Positions 8,457-16,726 of a stretch of 64,000 nucleotides of DNA are shown in pieces. The DNA lies in NCBI GenBank assembly GCA_963762545.1, contig CAVXLC010000002.1:1302001-1366000 (forward strand). Reading direction: 5' to 3'. The DNA is from JABFSM01 sp963762545 (GTDB taxonomy: Bacteria > Gemmatimonadota > Gemmatimonadetes > Gemmatimonadales > GWC2-71-9). Position numbers and translations under genes: made by a program. The notes under the pieces are model-generated. The model had not been told where the DNA came from. It saw nothing but the letters and a program-made list of their open reading frames with translations, and made no database searches. How positions within the stretch are numbered: position 1 is the stretch's first letter; every line of letters starts with the position of its first letter.

Positions 8457-9265
8457 CCACGCTCACTATGCTGGGCTCGGGCTCGCACGGCAACGCCTGC
8501 GCGCTCTCCGCGGGCGGGGCGACGATCCTGCTCGACGCCGGCTTCAGCGCCCGGGAAATTCTCCGCCGCGCCGAGCGGGCCGGCCTCGGCCTCGACGGGT
8601 TGTGCGGCATCGCCCTCACCCACGAGCACGGCGATCACGCGCAGGGAGCCATCCGGCTCGCCCGGCGGCACCGGGTCCCGGTGCTCGCCTCGCCCGGCAC
8701 CTGGACCGCGCTGGGCGCCCCGGCCGACGTCGAGTTCCGGCCGCTCCGCGCCACCACCCGGACCGAGTGCGGGCCATTCACGCTGGCCGGGTGTTCCCTG
8801 CTCCACGACGCCCGGGAACCGCTCGCGCTCACGGTCACCACCTTCGACGGACTGTGCCTCGGCGTGGCCTACGACTTCGGCCGCGCCACCCAGTCGCTGC
8901 GCTATCACTTCCGCGAGCTCCACGCGATCGTGCTGGAGGCCAACTACGACGAGGTGATGCTCCGGACCAGCCAGTACCCCGCCTCGGTCCAGCACCGGAT
9001 CGCCGGAAGCGGCGGGCACCTGTCCAACCGGGCCACCGCCCAGTTCCTGACCGAGGTGCATCACGCCGGCCTGGCGACCGTCGTCCTGGCCCACCTGAGC
9101 CAGCGCTGCAATACGCCCGCGGTGGCCCGGGCCGCGGTGGAGCCGATGCTCCGGCGGTCCGGGTTCACCGGCGAGCTGTACGTGGCCGAGCAGGATGCGC
9201 CGCTCGCGCCGATCCGCATCACCGTCTCCCCGAACGCGCTGCCGGATCTCTGGGCCGCCGTCTAG
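8453..9265 (+). CDS. MBL-fold metallohydrolase, WalJ/YycJ-like
   Basis: 270-residue metallo-beta-lactamase-fold protein. The start MTTLTMLGSGSHGNACALS and the zinc motif THEHGDHAQG match the WalJ/YycJ subgroup, implicated in cell-wall coordination and as 5'-3' exonucleases in some bacteria. The conserved LEANYDEVML and HLSNRATAQFL segments and the late LAHLSQRCN histidine site are present. ATG at 8453 overlaps the upstream stop. Context with sugar-nucleotide genes fits an envelope-related role, but the substrate is not determinable here. Confidence 0.88.
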   Translation: MTTLTMLGSGSHGNACALSAGGATILLDAGFSAREILRRAERAGLGLDGLCGIALTHEHGDHAQGAIRLARRHRVPVLASPGTWTALGAPADVEFRPLRATTRTECGPFTLAGCSLLHDAREPLALTVTTFDGLCLGVAYDFGRATQSLRYHFRELHAIVLEANYDEVMLRTSQYPASVQHRIAGSGGHLSNRATAQFLTEVHHAGLATVVLAHLSQRCNTPAVARAAVEPMLRRSGFTGELYVAEQDAPLAPIRITVSPNALPDLWAAV

Positions 9266-9279
9266 ACCGGGTCGCCGGC

Positions 9280-10536
9280 ATGCCACGCCTCGCCCCGCTG
9301 ACGTGGTGGTCCCTGGCCGCACTCGCCGGCGGCATTGCGCTGGGGCTCGTCGGGCACCTCACCGGCCTCGCGGCATTCTCCAGCGTCGCCGCCGCCGCGC
9401 AGCTGATCGGCGAGGTGTGGATCGCGGCGCTGCAGATGGTCGCGCTGCCCCTGGTCCTGGTGCTGACGCTCTCCGCCATCGGCTCGGCCCGCGCCGAGTC
9501 GGTGGGCGCCCTGGGCATCCGGGCCATCGCGCTGTACCTCATCGTCCTCGTGGCCCTCGCCGCCCTGACCCTGTCCGTGACCTCGGCGCTGGTGGCGGGT
9601 TATGGGGTGGACCCCGCCGCCGTCGCGGCGCTGAACGCCGGCGTGCACGTCCCCGAGGCGGTGCGACAGCTGCCGGCCTCGGCGGGATCCTGGATCGACC
9701 AGTTGATTCCCCGCAACGTCTTCGGGGCCGCCGCCCAGGGCCAGGTGTTTCCGCTCCTGCTGTTCACCATTCTGTTCGCCGTCGCCGTCACGCGGCTGCC
9801 GGATCCGCATCGCGCGGCGCTGATCGGGGTCTTCCAGGCGGCCTCCTCCGCGATGATGGTGGTGGTGGGGTGGCTCCTGGCGGTCACGCCGATCGGCGTC
9901 TTCGCGTTGAGCTACGTCATCACGCTGCGGACCGGTGGGTCGCTGGCCGGCCTGCTGGGCACCTACCTCGTGATCCAGCCGGGCGTCACCCTGTTCTGCC
10001 TGGCGCTGCTCTTTCTCGTGACCACGGTGCTGGGGCGGGTCTCCCCGGCGGCATTGGCCCGCGCGGCGGCCCCGGCGCAGATCGTGGCGGTGAGCACCCG
10101 CTCCTCCCTCGCCGCGCTCCCTGCCCTCATCTCGGGAAGCCGGGCCCATCTCCGGCTCCCGCCGGCGGCGGCCGACTTCATGCTGCCGCTCAGCGTCTCC
10201 CTGTTCCGGATCAGCGAGGTCATCACCAACCCGGTGAAGCTGGTCTTCCTGGCCCACGTCTACGGCGTGGCGCTCCAGCCCGCGGCGGTGGTCTCGTTCA
10301 TCGTGACGATCATGATCTTCAGCTTCACCGAGACCGGCACGCCGAACAGCGGCGGAGGAATCGGGTTCCGCACGGTGCCGGTCTTTCTCGCCGCCGGAAT
10401 TCCGCTCGAGGGCGTGATCATCCTGGCGGCCGTGGACACGATCCCGGACATCTTCGACACCCTCGCCAACGTGACCGGACAGCTGAGCGCCACGACGATT
10501 CTCTCGGCGCGCCTGGGATCAGCCCCGGCGCCGTGA
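9280..10536 (+). CDS. Dicarboxylate/amino-acid:cation symporter (DAACS family)
   Basis: 418-residue inner-membrane transporter with about eight to ten hydrophobic segments. The family hallmarks are LQMVALPLVLVLTLSAI early, a serine-rich hairpin STRSSLAALP, and the late motif GTPNSGGGIG plus AVDTIPDIFDTLANVTG, which in the GltP/GltPh family forms the cation and substrate site. Substrates of relatives are glutamate, aspartate or C4-dicarboxylates. The final segment has D and N residues at substrate-contact positions, but the usual DRxxTxxNVxGD is altered to DIFDTLANVTG, so the substrate is uncertain. Its stop overlaps the next gene (GTGA). Confidence 0.85.
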   Translation: MPRLAPLTWWSLAALAGGIALGLVGHLTGLAAFSSVAAAAQLIGEVWIAALQMVALPLVLVLTLSAIGSARAESVGALGIRAIALYLIVLVALAALTLSVTSALVAGYGVDPAAVAALNAGVHVPEAVRQLPASAGSWIDQLIPRNVFGAAAQGQVFPLLLFTILFAVAVTRLPDPHRAALIGVFQAASSAMMVVVGWLLAVTPIGVFALSYVITLRTGGSLAGLLGTYLVIQPGVTLFCLALLFLVTTVLGRVSPAALARAAAPAQIVAVSTRSSLAALPALISGSRAHLRLPPAAADFMLPLSVSLFRISEVITNPVKLVFLAHVYGVALQPAAVVSFIVTIMIFSFTETGTPNSGGGIGFRTVPVFLAAGIPLEGVIILAAVDTIPDIFDTLANVTGQLSATTILSARLGSAPAP

Positions 10537-11639
10537 TCCACTTCCTGGTCTCCGCCGCCTACGCCTTCACGGTCGACGAGTACCTCGCGGTCGACCGGCC
10601 GGCCATCGCCGCCCGATTCCGGGTGCTCCACTACGAGACCCTCCCGTCGCTGACCCAGTTTCCCCGCGGCACCTACGTGCTGGCGGGGCTCGATCAGCTC
10701 AACGCCGCGCAACTCTCCCTGGTGACCGAGCTCCATGCGCGGCTGGCCGCGACCCATGGCGTCCGCATTCTCAACCACCCCGCGCGGTCCCTCCGCCGCT
10801 TCGACCTGCTGCACACCCTCCACGCCCGGGGCCGCAACGACTTCCGCGCCGTTCGGGCCGGCTCGAGCCTCGCCGGCCTCCGCTATCCGGTGTTCCTGCG
10901 CGGGGAGCGGTCGCACAATGGCGCGATCTCTCCGCTGCTGCATTCCGCGCGCGACGTGGAACGGGCCATCGGCCTGGCGCTGGTCCGGGGTCACGCCTTC
11001 GACGACCTGCTGGTGGTGGAATTTTGTTCGACGCGGTGCCCCGATGGACTCTTCCGGAAGTACTCGGCCTTCATCGTGGGCGACCGGGTCCAGGGCCGGT
11101 GCCTGGAACACGGCACCCACTGGATGCTCAAGTTCGAGAGCGCGCGTTTCACCCGGCCCCTGGTGCTGGAGGAGCACGACTACGTCTTCGGCAATCCGCA
11201 TCAGCGCGAGCTGGCCGAGATCTTCGCCATCGCGGGAGTGCAGTACGGCCGGATCGACTATTCGATGAAGGATGGGCGGGTGCAGACCTGGGAGATCAAT
11301 CTCAACGCCACGATCGGGCGCGGATTTGACCCGGAGAAAGGGGCCGGGCCTCGGGAGGTCTGGCCCATGCGCGACGAGACGCGGGAGTGCTTCTTCGATC
11401 GGTTCAAGGACGCCTGGGAGGCGGTGGACCGGGAGACCGATTCGGGGCCGCCGGTGGCGGTCACCTTCCGCCCCGAGACCATCGAGGCCGCCTCCCGGCC
11501 CGAGTCGCCCCGCGGACGGCCCCTGGAGTGGGCCCAGGCCCTGCTCCGGCCGTTCAAGCGGTGGATCGCCCCGATCGCGGGGCCATTCCTGCGAATGGTG
11601 GGGGTGGCGACTCGGCTGGCGCAGCGGTCCCGGGGCTAG
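10533..11639 (+). CDS. ATP-grasp-like protein, unknown substrate
   Basis: 368-residue protein starting with GTG at 10533, overlapping the symporter stop. The central and C-terminal region resembles an ATP-grasp fold: VEFCSTRCPDGLFRKYSAFI, a GRIDYSMKDGRVQTWEINL metal-site segment with DY and EIN, then NATIGRG. ATP-grasp enzymes typically ligate a carboxylate to an amine or thiol. No acceptor domain is visible, and the last ~90 residues are a basic helical tail. It is the last gene of the 5909-11639 operon, and pairing with a symporter suggests it may act on the imported acid. This is inference. Confidence 0.65.
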   Translation: MIHFLVSAAYAFTVDEYLAVDRPAIAARFRVLHYETLPSLTQFPRGTYVLAGLDQLNAAQLSLVTELHARLAATHGVRILNHPARSLRRFDLLHTLHARGRNDFRAVRAGSSLAGLRYPVFLRGERSHNGAISPLLHSARDVERAIGLALVRGHAFDDLLVVEFCSTRCPDGLFRKYSAFIVGDRVQGRCLEHGTHWMLKFESARFTRPLVLEEHDYVFGNPHQRELAEIFAIAGVQYGRIDYSMKDGRVQTWEINLNATIGRGFDPEKGAGPREVWPMRDETRECFFDRFKDAWEAVDRETDSGPPVAVTFRPETIEAASRPESPRGRPLEWAQALLRPFKRWIAPIAGPFLRMVGVATRLAQRSRG

Positions 11640-11645
11640 GCCGAG

Positions 11646-12032
11646 CTACCGGGTCAGCGGTTCGGTGTCGGGGTCCGGCGGCACCGGAACGTTGGCGGGA
11701 CGCGGAGTGGCTGGACCGACCCGCTTGAGGGTGATGGCGTCGGTCAGGTCCCCGCCGGAGAGGGTCAGCCGCTCTCCTTTCAGCTTCAGCTGATAGGTCT
11801 CCCACTCGCCGCCCAGGGCAATCATGATCTGACCTGGTTTGAGTCTCCAGCGAACTGTCTCTTTTCCCCAGGAAGCGCTGGAATCGGAACGGATCATGAC
11901 CGTCTTCGGTCCGTCCCCCTTCACTTTACCCTTCTCCAGTTGCCAGAGCCCCGACAGCGTCGCGCCTGACGGCTGCTGAGCCGGCACCGGACGGAAAATG
12001 GCCAGGACCAGAAGAACCGGGATCAATCGCAT
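11646..12032 (-). CDS. Small secreted protein, unknown function
   Basis: 128-residue protein with an N-terminal signal peptide ending near PVPAQQ. The mature part begins LSGLWQLEKG and contains VMIRSDSSASWGKETVRWRL and a repeated beta-strand pattern, the look of a small lipocalin-like or META/DUF-type beta barrel, and ends in a proline-rich tail. It is convergent with the ATP-grasp gene (six bases apart) and divergent from the oxalate operon. No specific family is assigned. Confidence 0.72.
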   Translation of the reverse strand: MRLIPVLLVLAIFRPVPAQQPSGATLSGLWQLEKGKVKGDGPKTVMIRSDSSASWGKETVRWRLKPGQIMIALGGEWETYQLKLKGERLTLSGGDLTDAITLKRVGPATPRPANVPVPPDPDTEPLTR

Positions 12033-12062
12033 GACCGACAATCTAACGGGAATCACGACCGG

Positions 12063-13682
12063 ATGACCGTGAACGCGTGGGTCCGGGAACCTGCTTCGTC
12101 CGACACGGCGTTCGCGGTTGACGGCCCCTGGGTCCGGGGCGACATTCCGTCGATCATGCCCCCACGCCTCACCGCTCCGACATCGCTCCTGGACCTCCTG
12201 CACTCGATTCCCGGCGATCGCATCGCGGTGATCGATCCGGAGCAGCACGTCCGGCTCACCTACGACGCGCTCCGGCGGCAGGTGCAGTCGGTCGCGGAAG
12301 CGCTGGCCGGCGCCGGCATCGGGCGTGGCGACCGGGTCGGCATGGCGCTCCCCAACGGGATTCCGACCATCGTGTCGTTTCTGGCCGCCTCCGTGGCCGG
12401 GACGGCGGCGCCGCTCAATCCCGGATACAAGGAAGAGGAGTTCCGCTTCTACCTCGAGGACACCAACGCGCGGCTGCTGCTGCTCCCTCCCGAAGGCGCC
12501 GCCGAGGCCCGGCGCGCCGCGGCCGGCCGGGTGCCGGTGCTGGCGGTCGAGATGGACGCCGCGGGCACGGTCCGCCTCGCCGGCGCGGGACCGGGGCGGC
12601 CCGTCGAGCCGCCCACCGTGGACGACGTCGCGCTGATCCTCCACACCAGCGGCAGTACCGGCCGGCCCAAACGGGTTCCCCTGAGTCACGCCAACCTGTC
12701 CATCTCGGCGGGGAACGTGGCCCGGAGCTACGCGCTGACCGAGGCCGACGTCTCGCTCTGCGTGATGCCGCTCTTTCACGTGCACGGGCTGGTCGCCTCG
12801 ACGCTGGCGACCTTCGCCACCGGCGGCACCGTGGTGGTGCCGGGCAAGTTCAATCCCCTCTCCTTCTGGCGCGTCGTCCGGGACCATGGAGTCACCTGGT
12901 ACTCGGCGGTGCCCACGCTGCATCAGCTCCTCCTGGCCCGGGCCGCGAAGGGCCACGGGGCCGCGCGGCCGGAGGGCGCCGAAAACCTCCGCTTCATCCG
13001 GTCGTGCAGCGCGTCGCTCCCGCCGCAGGTGATGCACGATCTCGAGGCGGCGTTCGGCGCTCCGGTGCTCGAGGCCTACGGCATGACCGAGGCCGCCCAC
13101 CAGATGGCGTCCAATCCCCTGCCTCCCGGCATCCGCCTGCCCGGGTCGGTCGGCCGGGGCACCGACGTGCGCATCGGCATCATGGACGAGCGGGGCCGGC
13201 ACCTGCCTACCGGTGAGCGGGGCGAGGTGGTGATCCAGGGGCCCAACGTCATCCGGGGCTATGAGAACAATCCGGAGGCCAACGCGACCTCCTTCGTGGA
13301 CGGCTGGTTCCGCACCGGCGACCAGGGATTCCTGAATCCCGACGGCTATCTGACCCTGGTGGGCCGGCTCAAGGAGCTGATCAACCGGGGCGGCGAGAAG
13401 ATCTCCCCCCGGGAAATCGACGAGGTGCTGCTGGGACATCCGGCCATCGCCGAGGCGGTGTGCTTCGGCGTGCCCCATCCGACCTGGGGGGAAGAGGTAT
13501 CCGCCGCGGTCGTGCTCCACGGCGACGCGACCGAGGCCGAGCTGCTGGGCTATTGCCGCGAGCGCCTGGCCGACTACAAGCGTCCCAAGCAGATTCACAT
13601 CACGGACGCGATTCCCCGGACCGCAACCGGCAAGATTCAGCGGCGCGTCGTCGCGCAGGCGTTCGGCCCCAAGGGTTCGTGA
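12063..13682 (+). CDS. Acyl-CoA synthetase, oxalate-CoA ligase-like
   Basis: ANL-superfamily AMP-forming CoA ligase. In the 539-residue form it carries the P-loop HTSGSTGRPK (194-203), YGMTEAAHQM from 339, WFRTGD (415-420), the hinge GRLKELINRGGEKISP and catalytic Lys524 in RTATGKIQRR. The segments PLNPGYKEEEFRFYLED and MPLFHVHGLVAST resemble the oxalyl-CoA synthetase group (plant AAE3, yeast Pcs60). The predicted reaction is oxalate + ATP + CoA to oxalyl-CoA. ATG at 12156 (MPPRLTAPTSLLDLL) is an equally plausible start, 31 codons in, because family members usually begin near the TLxDLL segment. Its stop overlaps the next gene (GTGA). Oxalate specificity is inferred from similarity and neighbours. 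Confidence 0.85.
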   Translation: MTVNAWVREPASSDTAFAVDGPWVRGDIPSIMPPRLTAPTSLLDLLHSIPGDRIAVIDPEQHVRLTYDALRRQVQSVAEALAGAGIGRGDRVGMALPNGIPTIVSFLAASVAGTAAPLNPGYKEEEFRFYLEDTNARLLLLPPEGAAEARRAAAGRVPVLAVEMDAAGTVRLAGAGPGRPVEPPTVDDVALILHTSGSTGRPKRVPLSHANLSISAGNVARSYALTEADVSLCVMPLFHVHGLVASTLATFATGGTVVVPGKFNPLSFWRVVRDHGVTWYSAVPTLHQLLLARAAKGHGAARPEGAENLRFIRSCSASLPPQVMHDLEAAFGAPVLEAYGMTEAAHQMASNPLPPGIRLPGSVGRGTDVRIGIMDERGRHLPTGERGEVVIQGPNVIRGYENNPEANATSFVDGWFRTGDQGFLNPDGYLTLVGRLKELINRGGEKISPREIDEVLLGHPAIAEAVCFGVPHPTWGEEVSAAVVLHGDATEAELLGYCRERLADYKRPKQIHITDAIPRTATGKIQRRVVAQAFGPKGS

Positions 13683-14662
13683 GGATCGTCATCGCGGGCG
13701 CCGGTGCGATCGGCGGCTACATCGGAGCGAAACTCACCCGGGCCGGCGCCGACGTGGTGCTCCACGCGCGGGGCCCCCACCTCGCGGCGATGCAGGAGCG
13801 CGGGCTCCGGGTCACCAGCCCCGAGGGAGACTTCGAAGTCCGCCCCAGGGTCACCGCCGACCTGGCCTCGCTCGGCCCGGCCGACGTGGTGTTCCTCGGC
13901 GTCAAGGCCCACAGCCTGACGGCGCTGGCACCCTCGCTGCGGCCGCTGTTCGGCCCCGACACCGTGGTGGTCAGCACCCAGAACGGCGTGCCGTGGTGGT
14001 ACTTCCAGGGATCCGGCGGCGAGCTGGACGGGCTCGTTCTGGCGCGGGTGGATCCGGGCGGGGTGATCGCCGCGGCCATCGAGCCGCGGCGGGTGGTAGG
14101 ATCGCTGGCGTATTTTTCGACCGACCTGGCGGCTCCCGGGGTCATCCACCATACCGAGGGCAACCGGATCAGTCTGGGCGAGCCCGGCGGAGAGCGCTCG
14201 GAGCGGGTCCGGCGGATTGCGGCGGCGCTGATCGCCGCAGGGCTCCGGGCACCCGCCACCACTCGCATCCGGCATGAGATCTGGGTCAAATTGCTGGGGA
14301 ACGTCGCGTTCAATCCGATCAGCGCGCTGACCGGGGCCACCCTCGAGGAGATGGTGCGCCATCCCGAGGTCGCCGGCGTGGTGCGGGCGGTGATGACCGA
14401 AACCGAGGGCGTGGCCGCCCGGCTCGGCATCGAGCTGCCGATCTCGATGGACCAGCGGATGGCCGGCGCCGAAAAGGTGGGCGCCCACAAGACGTCAATG
14501 CTGCAGGACCACGAGGCCGGACGGCCGATGGAAATCGAGGCGGTGGTGGGCGCGGTGGTCGAACTGGGCGATCGACTGGGGGTGGCCATGCCGGCAACGC
14601 GAACGGTGTATGGATGCGTCAAGCTCCTCGACCAGCATCGCGATCGGCGGGGGCGGACATGA
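13679..14662 (+). CDS. Ketopantoate reductase-family protein, candidate oxalyl-CoA reductase (PanE2-like)
   Basis: 327-residue NAD(P)H-dependent reductase. The N-terminal Rossmann motif IAGAGAIGGYIG, QNGVP near 101-105, catalytic Lys204 in VKLLGNVAFNPISALTG and Glu285 in PMEIEAVVG are those of the PanE/ApbA family. Classical PanE reduces 2-dehydropantoate. In Methylobacterium extorquens a paralogue, PanE2, reduces oxalyl-CoA to glyoxylate in oxalate assimilation. Position here between an oxalate-CoA-ligase-like gene and an OxlT-like transporter, with malate synthase downstream, favours the PanE2 role. It starts with GTG at 13679 overlapping the ligase stop; its stop overlaps the next ATG. A true PanE function remains the main alternative. 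Confidence 0.82.
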   Translation: MRIVIAGAGAIGGYIGAKLTRAGADVVLHARGPHLAAMQERGLRVTSPEGDFEVRPRVTADLASLGPADVVFLGVKAHSLTALAPSLRPLFGPDTVVVSTQNGVPWWYFQGSGGELDGLVLARVDPGGVIAAAIEPRRVVGSLAYFSTDLAAPGVIHHTEGNRISLGEPGGERSERVRRIAAALIAAGLRAPATTRIRHEIWVKLLGNVAFNPISALTGATLEEMVRHPEVAGVVRAVMTETEGVAARLGIELPISMDQRMAGAEKVGAHKTSMLQDHEAGRPMEIEAVVGAVVELGDRLGVAMPATRTVYGCVKLLDQHRDRRGRT

Positions 14663-15897
14663 GAGTCTACAACAAGTGGTTCCAGCTCGTCGCGGCGCTG
14701 ATCTGCATGATCATGATCGCGAATCTGCAGTATGCCTGGACCCTGTTCGTCAAACCGCTCCAGACCGGCACCAGCTGGAAGCTGTCCGACATTCAGTTCG
14801 CCTTCACGCTGTTCATTCTGTTTCAGACCTGGGTGCAGCCGTTCGACGGCTGGCTCATCGACAAACTGGGTCCCCGCGGCTTCATCAGCGCCGCGGGCCT
14901 GCTGTGCGGCTTCGGCTGGGCGGGCATGGGATACGCGACCTCGCTCCCGGCGCTCTATGCCCTCTACTGCGTGGCCGGTACCGGCGCGGCCTTCGTGTAC
15001 AGCGCGTCGATGGGTTCGGCGCTCAAGTGGTTCAAGGGGCGCCGCGGACTGGCCTCGGGCATCATGGCGGCGGGATTCGGCGGCGGCACCGCGCTCTTCA
15101 TTCCGCTGATCTCCTCCCTCATCGCGCACAGCGGATACCGCGCCGCCTTCGTCTCGACCGGCCTGGTGCAGGGGCTGGTGATCCTCCTGGTGGCGCAATT
15201 CCTGAGGCACCCCGACGCCGAGGCCGAGACGGTCCCCGCGCCGGGCGCGGCGCCGGTGCCCCAGGGGCGGAAGCAGCTCACCACGCCCGAAATGCTGCGC
15301 ACCCCGCGCTTCTACATGATGTACGCGATGTTCGTGCTCATGGCCACCGGCGGACTCCTGGTCACCGCCAGCGCGGGCCCCATCGCCCGGTCGTGGGGCT
15401 TGACGGCGGGGGCGCTCACCATCGCCGCCACCCTGAGCCCGGTCGCCAACGGCACCAGCAGAATCTTCTGGGGCTGGGTGTCGGACCGGATCGGCCGGGA
15501 GACGGCCATGTTCGTCGCCTTCCTGCTCCAGGCCGCCTGTCTCTGCATGGTGGTGCTCGTCGGCGAGCGCTCCGGCACCTGGTTCGCCGCGACGCTGGTG
15601 CTGGTCTACTTCACCTGGGGCGAGATCTTCTCGCTCTTCCCCAGCGCGGTCGCCGATTACTTCGGCACCCGGAACGCCACCTCGAACTACGCCATACTGT
15701 ACACCGCCAAGGGGCTCGCCTCGATCATCGGCGCGTGGTTCGGCGCCTTCCTGTACGAACAGACCGGGACCTGGTCGTTCGGATTCATCGGCAGCGCGAT
15801 CATGGCCCTGGCGGCGGCATTCCTCGCCCTCCGGCTCCGTGGATCGGTGCGGCGGAGCCGCGGGCTGGCCATTCCGGTCCCGGCCGAGGTGAAGTAG
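14659..15897 (+). CDS. MFS transporter, oxalate/formate antiporter-like
   Basis: 412-residue major-facilitator protein with about twelve membrane segments. The opening MRVYNKWFQLVAALICMIMI, the segment LQYAWTLFVKPLQ, FQTWVQPFDGWLIDKLGPR and IFWGWVSDRIGRE fit the OxlT/monocarboxylate branch (oxalate:formate antiporter family). The likely role is oxalate uptake or exchange across the inner membrane. The ATG at 14659 overlaps the reductase stop and is preferred over an in-frame codon at 14614 inside that gene. Operon context strongly supports a dicarboxylate substrate; direction and counter-ion are unknown. Confidence 0.86.
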   Translation: MRVYNKWFQLVAALICMIMIANLQYAWTLFVKPLQTGTSWKLSDIQFAFTLFILFQTWVQPFDGWLIDKLGPRGFISAAGLLCGFGWAGMGYATSLPALYALYCVAGTGAAFVYSASMGSALKWFKGRRGLASGIMAAGFGGGTALFIPLISSLIAHSGYRAAFVSTGLVQGLVILLVAQFLRHPDAEAETVPAPGAAPVPQGRKQLTTPEMLRTPRFYMMYAMFVLMATGGLLVTASAGPIARSWGLTAGALTIAATLSPVANGTSRIFWGWVSDRIGRETAMFVAFLLQAACLCMVVLVGERSGTWFAATLVLVYFTWGEIFSLFPSAVADYFGTRNATSNYAILYTAKGLASIIGAWFGAFLYEQTGTWSFGFIGSAIMALAAAFLALRLRGSVRRSRGLAIPVPAEVK

Positions 15898-15901
15898 GCC
15901 G

Positions 15902-16726
15902 TTGACCCTCGAGCCCCTGGCGCTGGCCCGGGAGCTGGTCGCCGCCCGGGCCGCTCGCGCAATCCTCGCGGTTCCCCCATCCGCCCGAGATCCGGCCTTC
16001 GACCTCCCGGCCGCCTACGCCGTCGAGGCGGAGCTGGTGCGGCTTCGCCGCGCCGATGGCGCCCGGACCGCCGGACGCAAGGTCGGCTTCGCCAGCCGCG
16101 CGCTCTGGCGGAAGTTCAAGCTCGACTCGGTCCTCTGGGCCCGCATGTACCACGACACGGTGCATCACGCGGCCAACGGGGCCGCGACGTTGAGTCTGGG
16201 CGGGATGATCGCGCCCAAGATCGAGCCGGAGATCATCTTCCGGCTCGCGCGAGCTCCCCGGGGAGACCTCACCGATCCCGCCGTCGTGCTCGAGGCCGTG
16301 GAATGGCTGGCGCTCGGATTCGAGGTGGTCGATTGCCCCTTCCCGGACTGGCGGTTTCAGCCGGCCGACTTTGTCGCCGCGTTCGGGCTGCACGCCGCGT
16401 TGATCGTGGGTGAGCCCATGCCGGTAAAGCCGGACACGATCCCGTCTCTCGTCGCCCGGCTGGCCACGGCCCCGGTCCGGTTGCTCCGGGACGGGCGGCT
16501 GGTTGCGGAGGGCAGCGGCGCCAACGTGCTCGGGAGCCCGGCGCTCTGCCTGGGTGAGCTGGCCGCGGGAATCGCCCGGCAGCCTGGCGCCGAGCCGCTC
16601 GCCGCCGGCGAGCTGATCGCCACCGGGGCCATGACGGACAATCAGTTCCTCGCGCCCGGGGAATCGTGGACCGCGTCGGTGGCCGGCCTCGGCGTGCCGG
16701 ACCTGACGCTTCACACCACGGCCTGA
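15902..16726 (+). CDS. Fumarylacetoacetate hydrolase / 2-oxopent-4-enoate hydratase family protein
   Basis: 274-residue protein of the FAH/MhpD superfamily, starting at TTG 15902, four bases after the transporter stop. The mid-section KIEPEIIFRL and GFEVVDCPFPDW hold the acidic metal ligands of the fold, with SGANVLGSPALCLGELA and GELIATGAMTD in the C-terminal half as in hydratases and decarboxylases of 2-oxo acids. Relatives act as 2-keto-4-pentenoate hydratase, 4-oxalocrotonate decarboxylase or oxaloacetate decarboxylase. In this operon oxaloacetate or a related 2-oxo acid would make sense, but the substrate cannot be told from sequence. Its stop shares one base with the malate synthase ATG. 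Confidence 0.8.
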   Translation: MTLEPLALARELVAARAARAILAVPPSARDPAFDLPAAYAVEAELVRLRRADGARTAGRKVGFASRALWRKFKLDSVLWARMYHDTVHHAANGAATLSLGGMIAPKIEPEIIFRLARAPRGDLTDPAVVLEAVEWLALGFEVVDCPFPDWRFQPADFVAAFGLHAALIVGEPMPVKPDTIPSLVARLATAPVRLLRDGRLVAEGSGANVLGSPALCLGELAAGIARQPGAEPLAAGELIATGAMTDNQFLAPGESWTASVAGLGVPDLTLHTTA

